16,146 nt of DNA from an archaeon (GCA_030616665.1 JAUWWX010000004.1:1-16146); one strand, 5' to 3'; positions 1-6,612 are shown, counted from the stretch's first letter. The notes: generated by a model not told the origin, from the letters alone. Program-made: numbers and translations.

Positions 1-1200
1 AGGTCGGCAGAGAAAAGGGAATCAGGAGCTAAAACAATCAACCTTATTGCAATGATTCTCCTCTACTGCATCATAATCACAATGGCGGTAACCTTTTTGA
101 CTATTCCTGTGCTGTTCCAGCCTAGCGGCGTTTTGGGACAGACCGTTGGCGAGGAAAACACAGGGAATCAGTTTTTTGGAATAAAGTACAATGCCTTGAT
201 AATTTTTCCAGTGCTTGCTTTGCTTTTGATTCCAATCAGGCTTTTCCGGGAAAGGAAAGAGCACCTTAGCGCTATGATTTTCTTCTGGATTATAATAACC
301 TACTTTATGGCTTGGTACAAGCTGAAGTTTACTTACACCTTTGGCCTGCCGATAGCTGCAGCCGTCGGCATGATTACTGCCGAGATATTTTACTATCTGA
401 AAGCAAGGACAAACCTGGAGCAGATGGCAATTGCGCTGGGCTTGGGCTTCATGCTTTTGGTTGGAATTGCCTCTGCAACAATTTTTGTGCCAGACAAGTT
501 CCCACACATCGAGCAGACCAACCCAAGCTGGAAGGCGGCATTGAAGTGGATGCAGGACCCGGAGAACATAGCGGAAAATGCGAAGATGTTCAACTGGTGG
601 GACAACGGCCACTGGATAAGCTTTATCGGGGAAAGGGCTGTTTCTGCAGACAACAGGAACCTGACAGCCGAAGGCAACCGGGACTTTTCGCTGTTTGTCA
701 TAACAAATGACTTGAATGAGGCAATTGAGATAGCCAAAAGCTATGACTTTGACTACGTGATTTTGGCAAGCGACATGTTTTTGAAGGTCGGCTCGTTTGG
801 AAACTATGCCTACAACACAATGAACAGTAGTGATCCAAGGATAATCAAGTTTTTGATTGCACCGCACGCTGCAATGCCTTGTAGCCAGAGTGACACAGGG
901 TTTTCATGCGGCCCGAATAGCTTTGGCCAGGAGCAGATGGCAGCCATTCCTGCAAGTTGGAGCAGTGCATCAAACCAGATGTTTACAGCAGAAAACGGAA
1001 TGACAATTCCGCTCTACATTTACAGGGCAGAAGACAACAGTGAACTGTATATCACAAACCCGGCAGTAAATGAGAGCATGCTTGGCAGGCTGTGGTTCCA
1101 CCAACCAGAGGCAATGGAGTACTTTGAAGAGGTTTATGCCAAGCAGGGAATGAGAATCTTTAAGGCGAAAAAGGAGGCCCTTGCAGGCTACTCGGGTTAA
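1..1200 (+). CDS. aglB: Oligosaccharyltransferase AglB/STT3, C-terminal part (5' truncated by the window)
   Basis: The protein would transfer a lipid-linked oligosaccharide to Asn of N-X-S/T sequons on the outer face of the membrane. The frame is open from base 1, so the ATG at 52 is probably internal; 399 residues are visible. Archaeal AglB proteins are usually 600-1000 residues, so the N-terminal membrane part with the first acidic metal motif lies outside. Visible in order: about four to five hydrophobic helices (codons about 13-160, including a segment with AWYKLKF), then a soluble C-terminal domain opening with the STT3 signature WWDNGHW (bases 595-615), followed by SADNRN, as in the sequon-binding region of the family. 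The usual signature is WWDYG, so the fourth position is Asn here. A DMFLK segment further on may be the second conserved STT3 motif. The TAA stop is followed by a small hairpin. Family assignment is firm; sequon and glycan specificity cannot be read from this. Confidence 0.92.
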   Translation, partial: RSAEKRESGAKTINLIAMILLYCIIITMAVTFLTIPVLFQPSGVLGQTVGEENTGNQFFGIKYNALIIFPVLALLLIPIRLFRERKEHLSAMIFFWIIITYFMAWYKLKFTYTFGLPIAAAVGMITAEIFYYLKARTNLEQMAIALGLGFMLLVGIASATIFVPDKFPHIEQTNPSWKAALKWMQDPENIAENAKMFNWWDNGHWISFIGERAVSADNRNLTAEGNRDFSLFVITNDLNEAIEIAKSYDFDYVILASDMFLKVGSFGNYAYNTMNSSDPRIIKFLIAPHAAMPCSQSDTGFSCGPNSFGQEQMAAIPASWSSASNQMFTAENGMTIPLYIYRAEDNSELYITNPAVNESMLGRLWFHQPEAMEYFEEVYAKQGMRIFKAKKEALAGYSG

Positions 1201-1220
1201 CTAAATCGGGAAAATGCAAC

Positions 1221-1257
1221 ACCATTGAATTGTTACAATAATAGAATGGTTTTGTTT
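1221..1257 (+). terminator. Possible hairpin plus T-rich terminator after aglB
   Basis: ACCATT (1221-1226) pairs with AATGGT (1245-1250). Inside it, ATTG (1229-1232) pairs with CAAT (1236-1239) around a TTA loop. A T-rich tail, TTTGTTTT, follows directly. The stem is short and AT-rich, and archaeal termination depends mainly on the oligo-T tract, so this is a modest call. Confidence 0.35.
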
Positions 1258-1270
1258 TAAAGTTTTAAAG
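1254..1270 (+). promoter_or_regulatory. Possible TATA box upstream of the Alg7/AglH-like gene
   Basis: TTTTAAAG occurs twice in tandem (GTTTTAAAGTTTTAAAG). The first copy is centred about 24 bp upstream of the ATG at 1282, the distance expected for a leaderless archaeal transcript. No Shine-Dalgarno sequence precedes that ATG, which fits leaderless initiation. The sequence is not a strong TATA match and the BRE is unclear. Confidence 0.35.
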
Positions 1271-1281
1271 CTGATTAAATC

Positions 1282-2328
1282 ATGTCTATGCCGTCAGCTC
1301 CTCTGGCAATTGCAACCCTTCTGCTGTGCTTTTTCTCCGCTTTTCTTGTAACAAACTATTTTCTGCCTTTCCTGATTTCAAGGATGAGGAAAAGGGGCAT
1401 CGTTGGCATTGACATGAACAAGTTGAGCAAGCCAAAGGTTGTGGAAATGGGAGGCATTTGCGTCTGGCTTGGCTTTAGCACAGGCATTCTTGCAAGCATT
1501 TTTGTTTTCTCATACCTCAAATGGATTGAAATAAGCCTTACATTCCTGCTTGCAGGCTTTGGCACCATTGCAATGGTTGGCTTTTTAGGGGTAATAGCCG
1601 ACTTGGTTGGCTGGAAGAACGGCATAAGGCAATGGCAACATGCCCTGATACCAGTTTTTGCCGCCCTTCCATTGATGGCAGTAAAGATAAGCAACCCACC
1701 AATCCTGCTGCCGTTTGTAGGCTTTGTTCCAGCAGAATACTTTATTCCCTTCGTAGGTGTTGTCAGCTTTGGCTTGGTCTACAGCCTGATTTTCGTGCCG
1801 GTTGGCGTAACAGGGGCAAGCAATGCAACAAACATGCTTGCCGGCTTGAATGGCCTGGAAGCAGGCTTGGGCGCAATAATCAGTGCAACAATGATGGCAA
1901 TAGCCCTTAGCCAGGGCAAAATTGAAGCAGCAATTGTTTCAATTGCCATGCTTGGCGCACTAGTTGCCTTCCTTCGCTTCAACTGGTTTCCTGCAAAGGT
2001 GTTTGGCGGCGACAGCCTGACTCTGATGATTGGGGCAAGCATTGCAACGGCAGCCATTTTGGGTGACATGGAAAAAATTGGTGTGCTGCTGATGGCAATT
2101 TACTTTGTTGAGCTGGTTCTGAAGATAAGGTTTAACATGCAGAGGGAGGGCTTTGGCATCCCGACAAAAAGCGGAGTATTGAAAGCCCCTAATTACACAA
2201 GCAGTGTTACGCACGTGATAATGAGGATGGGCAGATTCACAGAAAAGCAGGTTGTTGCAAGAATCCTGTTGCTGCAGGTTGCTGTTAGCCTGCTTGTGTT
2301 TTCCCTCTCTTACTTCAAGCTTTTCTAA
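1282..2328 (+). CDS. aglH: UDP-GlcNAc:dolichyl-phosphate GlcNAc-1-phosphate transferase-like (Alg7/DPAGT1/AglH family)
   Basis: This polytopic membrane enzyme (PNPT superfamily, Pfam Glycos_transf_4) would start the lipid-linked oligosaccharide by moving a HexNAc-1-phosphate onto a dolichyl phosphate. Its 348 residues form about ten hydrophobic helices. Visible signatures are DMNKLSKPKVVEMGG (about 44-58), NATNMLAGLNGLEAG (close to the eukaryotic Alg7 motif NAINILAGVNGLEVG), NWFPAKVFGGDS with the conserved GD, and a late FGIPTKSG/VTHVIMR loop. The usual DD of the first cytoplasmic loop reads GVIADLVGW, so the first Asp is Ala106. The neighbours Alg14 and Alg13 support an Alg7 role rather than MraY or WecA. 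The ATG follows a TATA-like repeat with no clear Shine-Dalgarno, so initiation may be leaderless. Family is confident. The nucleotide sugar used, and activity with the AD substitution, are inferred. Confidence 0.88.
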   Translation: MSMPSAPLAIATLLLCFFSAFLVTNYFLPFLISRMRKRGIVGIDMNKLSKPKVVEMGGICVWLGFSTGILASIFVFSYLKWIEISLTFLLAGFGTIAMVGFLGVIADLVGWKNGIRQWQHALIPVFAALPLMAVKISNPPILLPFVGFVPAEYFIPFVGVVSFGLVYSLIFVPVGVTGASNATNMLAGLNGLEAGLGAIISATMMAIALSQGKIEAAIVSIAMLGALVAFLRFNWFPAKVFGGDSLTLMIGASIATAAILGDMEKIGVLLMAIYFVELVLKIRFNMQREGFGIPTKSGVLKAPNYTSSVTHVIMRMGRFTEKQVVARILLLQVAVSLLVFSLSYFKLF

Positions 2329-2345
2329 AAAAAAGGTGTTTTTTT

Positions 2346-2804
2346 ATGAAACGGAAAGGAAAGGTTTGCCTTGCGTGCAGCGCGGGCGGGCACTTGACGG
2401 AACTGCTGCAGCTCAGTGAAGCTTGGAAGGGCAGACCATGCTTCTTTGTTTCAGACAAAAGGCTTAACGCCATTGACTTGGGAAAGCGGGAAAAGGTTTT
2501 TTTTGTTGCATGCCCTAGGAGAAACCCACTGCTGTTGCTGGTTAATTTCTTCCAGTCGCTGGCTGTCTTTTTGAAGGAACGACCAGACGTGGTGATAAGC
2601 ACTGGCGCTGATACGGCAATAGCAACATGCCTTATTGCAAAGGCGTTTTGGAAAAAAGTTGTTTTCATTGAATCCTTTTGCAGGGTCAGAGAACCGAGCC
2701 TGAGCGGAAAAATAATGTACACTACGGCAGACCTGTTCCTTGTGCAGTGGTCGGAAAACAAGCTGTTCTTTCCAAACGCGGTTTACGCAGGGAGCGTGTT
2801 CTGA
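2346..2804 (+). CDS. alg14: Alg14-like subunit of UDP-GlcNAc transferase
   Basis: Alg14 is the partner that recruits the catalytic Alg13 subunit and helps bind acceptor lipid, so the pair can add the second GlcNAc to GlcNAc-PP-dolichol on the cytoplasmic face. The protein has 152 residues, the usual size of the Alg14/PssD/EpsE group. It opens with a Rossmann-like strand and the glycine loop CSAGGHLTELLQL (about 9-21). A hydrophobic stretch, LLLLVNFFQSLAVFL, lies mid-protein, and then come DVVISTGADTAI and FIESFCRVREPSLSG, both typical of Alg14. It lacks the separate N-terminal membrane anchor of yeast Alg14, so membrane contact may come from the internal hydrophobic segment. GGTG at 2335-2338 is a well-placed Shine-Dalgarno. 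The TGA overlaps an ATG (TGATG) at a duplicated junction upstream of alg13. Assignment is strong from motifs plus the adjacent Alg13. Confidence 0.87.
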   Translation: MKRKGKVCLACSAGGHLTELLQLSEAWKGRPCFFVSDKRLNAIDLGKREKVFFVACPRRNPLLLLVNFFQSLAVFLKERPDVVISTGADTAIATCLIAKAFWKKVVFIESFCRVREPSLSGKIMYTTADLFLVQWSENKLFFPNAVYAGSVF

Positions 2805-2861
2805 TGGCAGAAAAAAATCTTTTCCAAAGGCCAAAAAGGAGTGTGTTCTGATGGCAGAAAA
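2791..2861 (+). repeat. Imperfect direct duplication of the alg14/alg13 stop-start junction
   Basis: Bases 2791-2814 and 2838-2861 are the same 24-base segment with one difference (GGAGC versus GGAGT), offset by 47 bases. Each copy holds GGAG, then 9 bases later the TGATG overlap, then GCAGAAAA. The similarity extends weakly upstream (TCCAAA at 2771 and 2823), with an indel. Copy 1 carries the alg14 stop; copy 2 carries the alg13 start. This looks like a short tandem duplication that inserted about 47 bases into a translationally coupled junction. Confidence 0.8.
2804..2851 (+). CDS. Fifteen-codon relay ORF between alg14 and alg13
   Basis: The ATG of the first TGATG (2804) has its own GGAG Shine-Dalgarno and opens a 15-codon frame (MAEKNLFQRPKRSVF) whose TGA overlaps the alg13 ATG at 2851 in the second TGATG. 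The MAE beginning is shared with Alg13 because both lie in the duplicated segment. Ribosomes ending alg14 could restart here and restart again at alg13, so the frame may pass coupling along. It could equally be an inert by-product of the duplication. No function is claimed for the peptide. Confidence 0.3.
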   Translation: MAEKNLFQRPKRSVF

Positions 2862-3381
2862 TTATTTGGAGGCTTGCCCTAAAATTAAGATTTTTGCCAG
2901 CGTTGGAACCCATCCTCAGCCATTTGACAGGCTTTTGAGGCAGCTTGACAGCATTGCCGGAAAAAGAAGGCAGGAGATTTTTGCCCAGACAGGAAACAGC
3001 AATTACAAGCCACTGCGCTTTCCATTCAAAGATTTTTTGGACGCAAAAGAGTACGATGACAAAATGCAGTGGTGTGATTTGGTGATAAGCCATGGCGGTG
3101 CTGGCACGATAATCAATGCCCTGCTGAAAAAAAAGCCACTTGTTATTGTGCCAAGAATGCAGCGCTTCAACGAGCACACAAACGACCACCAGGTTGACTT
3201 GGCCATGGCTTTGGATGCAAAGGGAAAGGCAATTTGTGTGAAGGAAATACGGAATCTTGGCAAAGCCGTTGAAATGGCAGTTGGCTTCAAGCAGGCACTT
3301 ACCTCTGAGAGAGCTGGCCTGATAAGGGAGATTAAACTTTTTTTGCAAAGAGTTGAATTAAGTGCAAGGGAGCGGAGGTAA
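2851..3381 (+). CDS. alg13: Alg13-like catalytic subunit of UDP-GlcNAc transferase (GT28)
   Basis: This is the catalytic half of the Alg13/Alg14 pair, a GT-B C-terminal half that binds UDP-GlcNAc and would form the chitobiose unit on the lipid carrier. At 176 residues it fits single-domain Alg13. Motifs in order: IFASVGTHPQPFDRLL near the N-terminus, DLVISHGGAGTI in the centre, then PLVIVPR, followed by EHTNDHQVDLA; the HGGAGT loop and the late H/HQ residues are GT28 hallmarks. The start at 2851 is chosen because GGAG (2838-2841) sits 9 bases upstream and the family's first strand begins soon after. A longer frame from 2740 would add residues out of register with the family and overlap alg14. 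It is coupled to alg14 through the duplicated junction, and its stop is followed within six bases by the next gene. Confidence 0.88.
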   Translation: MAENYLEACPKIKIFASVGTHPQPFDRLLRQLDSIAGKRRQEIFAQTGNSNYKPLRFPFKDFLDAKEYDDKMQWCDLVISHGGAGTIINALLKKKPLVIVPRMQRFNEHTNDHQVDLAMALDAKGKAICVKEIRNLGKAVEMAVGFKQALTSERAGLIREIKLFLQRVELSARERR

Positions 3382-3386
3382 GGGCC

Positions 3387-4244
3387 ATGGAAAAAAAAGG
3401 ACTTGCCTCAATAATTGTTCTTAACTGGAATGGTATTGGGTTTACCAAGCAGTGCCTTTATTCAATAAAAAACAATACGCTGCACAAGCCTGTTGAGGTA
3501 ATTGTTGTAGACAACGGAAGCGATAAGAGCAATGTAAGGGCTCTTGGTACGCTCAAAAAAAATGGCCTGATTAACAGGCTTATCCTGAACAGGGAAAACA
3601 AGGGCTTTGCCTTTGCCAACAACCAGGGATTCGATGTAGCCAAGGGAGAATACCTTTTCATGCTGAACAACGACACGCTTGTTACAAAAGGCTGGCTTCT
3701 CAATGCAGTAAAGCTGATGCAAAGCAGTGAAAAAATGGTCGCTGTTGGCTGCAGGCTTGTTGACTTGATGCCTTACAGGGAGAAAAATTTTGCAATCATG
3801 CCTGACAGGGCTGTTAAGACAACCTGCGGCGCTGCAATGCTAATCAGCAAAAAAGCCCTTAAAAGGATTGGAAAGCTTGACGCAGCGCACTTCAGCCCAA
3901 TCTACGGCGAGGAAACAGACTGGTGCTATAGGGCGAGAAGCAAGGGCTATAAAATAATGGAAACCGACAAGTCAATTGTGGTTCACCTCGGCAGCCAGGA
4001 CACGAAGAAAGGCCGAGGAAAAGAGGCTGCTTTTGAGCTTTTGAATACGCACAGGCTAAAGGCAATGCTGTTCAACCTCAGCATTCCGCAGTTTTTGGGG
4101 CATATGCCAGGCCTTGGCCTGATTTTTGTGAGGGCTGTAAGAAGCGGTATGCTTTTTCCGCTGCTGAGGAGCTATTGGAGCAACGCCAGGAATTCTGCCA
4201 AGATTTTGGAAGAGAGAAGGAAACGCAATGCCAAATTGCTTTAG
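3387..4244 (+). CDS. GT2 family glycosyltransferase, rhamnosyltransferase-like
   Basis: A cytoplasmic GT-A transferase that would add one sugar to the growing lipid-linked glycan. It has 285 residues: ASIIVLNWNG at the start, IVVDNGSDKS around 39-48, LNRENKGFAFANNQG (about 67-81), the metal-binding DXD equivalent LNNDT (93-97), CGAAMLISKKAL, and the catalytic-base region GEETDWCYRARSKGY (174-188). This arrangement resembles rhamnosyltransferases and other O-antigen GT2 enzymes, but donor and acceptor cannot be read from it. There is no clear membrane anchor; the C-terminus is basic (RRKRNAK). A strong GGAGGT Shine-Dalgarno at 3374-3379 overlaps the alg13 stop, so the two genes are very likely cotranscribed. 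The next gene is convergent with a 39-base gap. RmlA and RmlB downstream would fit a deoxyhexose donor, which is only an inference. Confidence 0.85.
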   Translation: MEKKGLASIIVLNWNGIGFTKQCLYSIKNNTLHKPVEVIVVDNGSDKSNVRALGTLKKNGLINRLILNRENKGFAFANNQGFDVAKGEYLFMLNNDTLVTKGWLLNAVKLMQSSEKMVAVGCRLVDLMPYREKNFAIMPDRAVKTTCGAAMLISKKALKRIGKLDAAHFSPIYGEETDWCYRARSKGYKIMETDKSIVVHLGSQDTKKGRGKEAAFELLNTHRLKAMLFNLSIPQFLGHMPGLGLIFVRAVRSGMLFPLLRSYWSNARNSAKILEERRKRNAKLL

Positions 4245-4283
4245 GCTCTGCAAAATCTTCTCGGAACTGCCCAGCAAGCCAAA

Positions 4284-5420
4284 TTACCCAAGGCTTTTGT
4301 AAATCCCTTCAAACTGTTTTGCGACTGACTCTATAGAGTAAAGTTGCTTTGCCCTTCTTTTCGCCTTCAGTCCGAGTTCCTTCCTGAGGCGCGGGTTTTC
4401 AATCAGCTTTATCAATGCTAGGGCAATGCTTTTTTCGTCTTTCTGTGCTGTGAGCAATGCCGTGTCTGCAACTGTGGGCTGTACTTCCCCACTCTTGGTT
4501 GCAACAATTGCCTTTCCTGCAGCCATGCTTTGCATTAATGCTATCGATGTAGTCGCCTTGAAGGCAAAGGAGTGTGCAACTATTTGAGAAGCAGCATAAA
4601 CTGAAGGGATTTCCCTGCTTGGGATTTGGCCAAAAAAGAAGACACTGTTTTCAAGACCCAGTTTTTCTACAAGCTGTTGCAGCATCTTCCTTGACTGGCC
4701 CTCACCAACTATTGCATAGCGCCAGCCCGGATGCTTTTTCACAACGTAGGCCATTGCCTTTATTATGTAGCTGAGGCCCATCGCGTTTGTTTTGTGCAGT
4801 GGCTTTGCGCTTACAATCCATTTCCCAGCTTTTTTCGCAAGTTTTGGATGGGGCTTGCTTTTTTTGGCAAATTCTTCAACGTTTATTGCACCAGGCACTA
4901 TTCGAATTTTTTCCCTTACAATTCCCCAAGGTACAAAGAACTTTTCTGCCACGAAATGGCTCCAAGATACTATGACATCAGGGTTGAGCCTCGGCAGCAA
5001 AAGCTTGTTCAAGGCAAAAACTAACTTCAAATTGAGGCTTACCGCCTCATCGCTCAAGTATTCCACTGCCAAAACCAGCGGCTTACCGGAAAACAACTTG
5101 ACAAAGTGCCCAATTATTCCAGGGAATACGTCATTCTGGGCATGAATTACATTAGGCTTAAATTTCCTTGCAAGCAGCACTGCTTTCCACCAGAGCAAAA
5201 CATACTCAAACTTGTGCAGGGCGTGGTGCCCAACGGTCGGGCAATGCCAAACCTGAAGGCCAAGGGTTCGCTCCCTTTCTGCAAATTCCTTTCCTCCTGC
5301 AGTGAAGACAAAGACCTCGTGCTTTCTTCGCCTCAGCTCCTGCAGGAAGCTGCTTACAAACTGCTCTCCGCCGCCCGAACCATCAAGCGAATAGGTATGA
5401 GTAATAAAAAAGATTCTCAT
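4284..5420 (-). CDS. GT4-like (GT-B fold) glycosyltransferase with altered EX7E motif
   Basis: The only minus-strand gene, 378 residues, the usual length for GT4. The N-terminal Rossmann half shows FFITHTYSLDGSGGGEQF with the glycine-rich acceptor loop, and NVIHAQND. The C-terminal half shows IRIVPGAINVEEF, the donor region WRYAIVGEGQSRKML, VFFFGQIP, and AAGKAIVATKSGEVQP. The canonical pair of glutamates (EX7E, as in EGFGLVLLEA) aligns with ATTSIALMQS, so both positions are changed (Ala and Gln). Donor use may therefore be altered or activity reduced. It is inserted antiparallel between two plus-strand GT-type genes and has its own TATA box with no Shine-Dalgarno, so its mRNA is probably leaderless and independently controlled. 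Its 3' end faces the preceding GT2 gene. Fold and family are confident; the sugar is unknown. Confidence 0.85.
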   Translation of the reverse strand: MRIFFITHTYSLDGSGGGEQFVSSFLQELRRRKHEVFVFTAGGKEFAERERTLGLQVWHCPTVGHHALHKFEYVLLWWKAVLLARKFKPNVIHAQNDVFPGIIGHFVKLFSGKPLVLAVEYLSDEAVSLNLKLVFALNKLLLPRLNPDVIVSWSHFVAEKFFVPWGIVREKIRIVPGAINVEEFAKKSKPHPKLAKKAGKWIVSAKPLHKTNAMGLSYIIKAMAYVVKKHPGWRYAIVGEGQSRKMLQQLVEKLGLENSVFFFGQIPSREIPSVYAASQIVAHSFAFKATTSIALMQSMAAGKAIVATKSGEVQPTVADTALLTAQKDEKSIALALIKLIENPRLRKELGLKAKRRAKQLYSIESVAKQFEGIYKSLG

Positions 5421-5442
5421 TCTGTTATTTTCTGTTTAAAAC

Positions 5443-5453
5443 CTATAAAAAAG
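5443..5453 (-). promoter_or_regulatory. TATA box for the minus-strand GT4 gene
   Basis: Read on the minus strand, ACAAAAACTTTTTTATAGG places an A-rich BRE-like element before a TATA element centred about 27 bp upstream of the ATG at 5420. That would put the transcript start at or very near the ATG. The intervening bases contain no GGAG or GGTG, which fits a leaderless mRNA. Confidence 0.6.
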
Positions 5454-5503
5454 TTTTTGTCTAAAAAAAGGGGGCTGGCTTCGAGCTTTGAACCAAAACC
5501 ATG

Positions 5504-5514
5504 TTTAAAAATAT
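5504..5514 (+). promoter_or_regulatory. TATA box for the radical SAM/SPASM gene
   Basis: TTTAAAAATAT, preceded by the A-rich stretch ACCAAAACCATG, lies about 40 bp before the proposed TTG start at 5549. A transcript start near 5535 would leave a leader of about 14 bases. The element points away from the GT4 promoter, making 5421-5548 a divergent promoter region. Confidence 0.5.
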
Positions 5515-5548
5515 TCTGCCTTAGTTTCTTTAAAAGGGCTGAGTTATA

Positions 5549-6601
5549 TTGGGCTACTATTCTTTTCAGGCAAAGAGAAGCATACAAAGGTTTGTTTTCA
5601 CGCCGTACTTTGGCTTAAGGAAGTTCTTCAATGCAGCAGGGCTTTTTCTTCAGTTTGGGCTGCTCAAAAACAGCGGCATGATGGGATACCCATTGAAGCT
5701 TAGCTTTGACCCAAGCAGCCAGTGCCAGCTTCAATGTCCATTGTGCCCGACAGGCCAGCATGCAAAGGGAAGAAGCCTTGGCAAGATGCACTTTGGCAGC
5801 TTCACCAAAGTTGTTGACGAGCTTGCGCCATGGCTTTACGAGATTGACTTGAACAACTGGGGCGAGCCCTTTTTGAATCCTGATTTAATAAGGATGATTG
5901 AGTACTGCCACAGGAAAAGAACGAGGACAAGCGTTAACACAAATTTGAATGCAAAGCTTTCTGAGAAAGGGGTTGTTGCCCTGATCAATTCAGGGCTTGA
6001 CGTCTTGTACGTTTCAATGGATGGCATAACCCAAAAGACATATGAAAAGTACAGGAAGGGTGGCAACTTGGCAAGCGTGTTGGACAACATTAGGCTGGTT
6101 GCAAGAAAAAAGCGGCAATTGGGCAAAAGCAATCCAGTGATTGTTTGGCAGTTTTTGGTGAACAGCTTTAACGAGCATGAACTGCCACGATTGCAGCAGG
6201 TAAAGCAACAGCTTGGCGTTGACAGGCTTGCCGTCGGCTTGCTTAGAAGCGATATGGGAAAGGAAATCTTTACGCTTGACAGGGAAAAGGTTGAGGGAAC
6301 GAAAAAATGGCTGCCTGAAAACGAGAACCTGAGCAGGTATGATTACAGGAAAAAGGAAAGAAAATTAAAGAAGAAGCATTGCCATTTTCCGTGGTTTGTA
6401 AGCGTGATAAACTGGAATGGAAGCGTGAGCCCGTGCTGCGCAAGCTACTTTGAAAAATTTGATTTTGGGAACGCGTTTGAGAATGGCTTTAAAGCAGTTT
6501 GGAACAATGAAAAGTACAGAGCTGCAAGGAAAGCAATAGCAAGCAAAAAGCCGACAGGCACTGTCTGCGACAACTGCCTTAAGACAGGCTTTATTGACTG
6601 A
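5549..6601 (+). CDS. Radical SAM protein with SPASM-type C-terminal Cys cluster
   Basis: A cytoplasmic 4Fe-4S/SAM radical enzyme, 350 residues. The core starts with PLKLSFDPSSQCQLQCPLC, containing the CX3CX2C cluster motif (C59, C63, C66), followed by NNWGEPFLNPDL, where GEP matches the SAM-contacting GGE/GEP motif, and LYVSMDGITQKTYEKYR. The C-terminal part has CHFPW, then SVSPCCASY, and finally CDNCLKTG, the cysteine set of a SPASM/twitch domain holding auxiliary cluster(s). The substrate is unknown. SPASM enzymes include peptide modifiers and sugar-acting dehydrogenases, and the setting among glycosyltransferases suggests a sugar or glycan substrate. The start is probably TTG: the first in-frame ATG (5678) is at codon 44, has no Shine-Dalgarno and would cut a conserved-looking N-terminus, while a TGA at 5540-5542 limits extension upstream. 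Confidence 0.85.
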   Translation: MGYYSFQAKRSIQRFVFTPYFGLRKFFNAAGLFLQFGLLKNSGMMGYPLKLSFDPSSQCQLQCPLCPTGQHAKGRSLGKMHFGSFTKVVDELAPWLYEIDLNNWGEPFLNPDLIRMIEYCHRKRTRTSVNTNLNAKLSEKGVVALINSGLDVLYVSMDGITQKTYEKYRKGGNLASVLDNIRLVARKKRQLGKSNPVIVWQFLVNSFNEHELPRLQQVKQQLGVDRLAVGLLRSDMGKEIFTLDREKVEGTKKWLPENENLSRYDYRKKERKLKKKHCHFPWFVSVINWNGSVSPCCASYFEKFDFGNAFENGFKAVWNNEKYRAARKAIASKKPTGTVCDNCLKTGFID

Positions 6602-6612
6602 GTGTGATTTGA

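Noticed and set aside
22..867. 281-codon open frame on the minus strand opposite aglB
   Set aside because: It lies wholly antisense to a clearly conserved STT3 domain, has no recognisable motif or Shine-Dalgarno, and has an irregular composition typical of shadow frames.
2740..2850. Upstream in-frame extension of alg13 overlapping alg14
   Set aside because: The extra residues match no part of Alg13, overlap alg14 by 65 bases, and have no Shine-Dalgarno, whereas 2851 has GGAG nine bases upstream.
2722..3348. 208-codon minus-strand frame opposite alg13
   Set aside because: Antisense to conserved Alg13 motifs; no domain recognised.
4245..4283. Gap between the convergent GT2 and GT4 genes as a bidirectional terminator
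   Set aside because: No convincing stem or oligo-T tract is visible on either strand in these 39 bases.
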